NCBI GenBank assembly: GCA_937890595.1
Contig: CALADM010000005.1
Span: forward strand, 27,372-91,371
Source of the DNA: CAJMNU01 sp905214855
Lineage (GTDB): Bacteria > Bacillota > Clostridia > Lachnospirales > Lachnospiraceae
Direction: 5' to 3'
Length of the DNA stretch: 64,000 nt
The notes under the pieces are model-generated. The model was not told the DNA's origin, ran no database searches, and was given only the letters and a program-made list of their open reading frames with translations. Position 1 is the stretch's first letter. Every line of letters begins with the position of its first letter. A program made the position numbers and the translations under genes. This document shows, piece by piece, positions 63,714-64,000 of this stretch.

Positions 63714-63911
63714 TCAAATGGAATACATTTTTTCAGTATATTCGTCTAAACCTTTTCTCTTAATCAAACGTTTGCTTCCATTCCATAAAACAAATCTACA
63801 ATCTTCTCTGTCTGTTAATTTTCTCAATTTATTAATACCTATCCCAGAATAAGCGGCCGCTTCTTCCAACGTTAAATTACTTTTTTCCCAAATCGGTACT
63901 TCATTTTTCAT
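63714..63911 (-). CDS. xis: Excisionase, Tn916 Xis type
   Basis: 65 residues: VPIWEKSNLTLEEAAAYSGIGINKLRKLTDREDCRFVLWNGSKRLIKRKGLDEYTEKM, matching the length and winged-helix layout of Tn916 Xis (IPIWERYTLTIEEASKYF...). It should bind element ends and bias Int towards excision. AGGAGG before the ATG. Confidence 0.9.
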   Translation of the reverse strand: MKNEVPIWEKSNLTLEEAAAYSGIGINKLRKLTDREDCRFVLWNGSKRLIKRKGLDEYTEKMYSI

Positions 63912-63951
63912 ATTCTCATTTCCTCCTATTGTTCATTTATTATCCTTTTGA

Positions 63952-63990
63952 CATTGGCGGCTGGCAAAGGTATCTATAAAGACTGCCAAT
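63952..63990. repeat. Inverted repeat upstream of xis
   Basis: CATTGGC and GCCAATG with extra partial pairing around a 25-base loop. Its role is unclear: terminator of the next gene out of view or a binding site. Confidence 0.4.
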
Positions 63991-64000
63991 GCCAAAGTAG

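Larger units (their letters stand above)
62220..64000. mobile_element. Left part of an integrative element (Tn916-integrase type)
   Basis: Includes int and xis and runs off the right edge. The boundary against metG is somewhere near 62180-62220; no duplication can be tested because the other end is out of view. Confidence 0.7.

Overview
The window looks like chromosome of a low-to-moderate GC Firmicute of the family Lachnospiraceae, probably a gut species. The evidence is gene content and synteny: a stand-alone AICAR transformylase next to a PurO-type IMP cyclohydrolase, a cdaA-ybbR block followed by ptsH-ptsI, a long galactokinase, strong AGGAGG ribosome sites and many GH-family sugar enzymes. 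The genus cannot be fixed from the sequence alone. Most genes lie on the minus strand.

Left third (1-24.6 kb), plant and host glycan use: a partial YesM-like sensor kinase, a cytoplasmic GH29 fucosidase, a MATE exporter, the last two purine steps (AICAR transformylase plus PurO-like cyclohydrolase), galactokinase, an AraC regulator divergent from a GH3 beta-xylosidase/glucosidase, an orphan sugar-binding lipoprotein, tRNA-Ser(CGA), and a 2,123-residue cell-surface protein combining pectin methylesterase and pectate lyase with cell-wall-binding repeats. The promoter of this pectinase carries cre/LacI-type operators and an early terminator. BioY, a deacetylase-like protein, thioredoxin, a degraded IS605-type tnpB tail and a CNNM/CorC protein follow. 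The CNNM gene has a strong promoter, an Asp-rich 21-codon leader ORF and a terminator-like hairpin beginning just after the leader stop codon.

Middle (24.6-49.7 kb): adenine deaminase, pyruvate phosphate dikinase (with a palindromic cre far upstream), a YfhO-type membrane protein, an acyltransferase, an AI-2E family permease, HisC, a polysaccharide polymerase-like protein, PtsI, an atypical HPr, YbbR, the c-di-AMP synthase CdaA and two membrane proteins. Next come a LysR regulator divergent from an unannotated 28-residue membrane peptide, a polysaccharide deacetylase, a pyridoxal-kinase-like protein, and an AraC regulator with a GH4 alpha-galactosidase. The alpha-galactosidase (47.9 kb) could feed the galactokinase (6.6 kb).

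Right part (49.4-64 kb), stress and repair: an ArsR metal sensor, RecD2, an MFS permease and a DUF134-NifX protein that are flanked by related short repeats, two metallophosphoesterases, an O6-alkylguanine methyltransferase, a diguanylate cyclase gene broken by two homopolymer frameshifts, and an RNA-repair block of two WYL regulators plus RtcB. The window ends in an integrative element of Tn916-integrase type. Only its integrase and excisionase are visible, and next to them sits a 3' fragment of metG (the tRNA-binding domain), which suggests insertion inside the methionyl-tRNA synthetase gene.

No CRISPR array, rRNA or second tRNA was seen. All family calls are from motif recognition by eye, without database searches.
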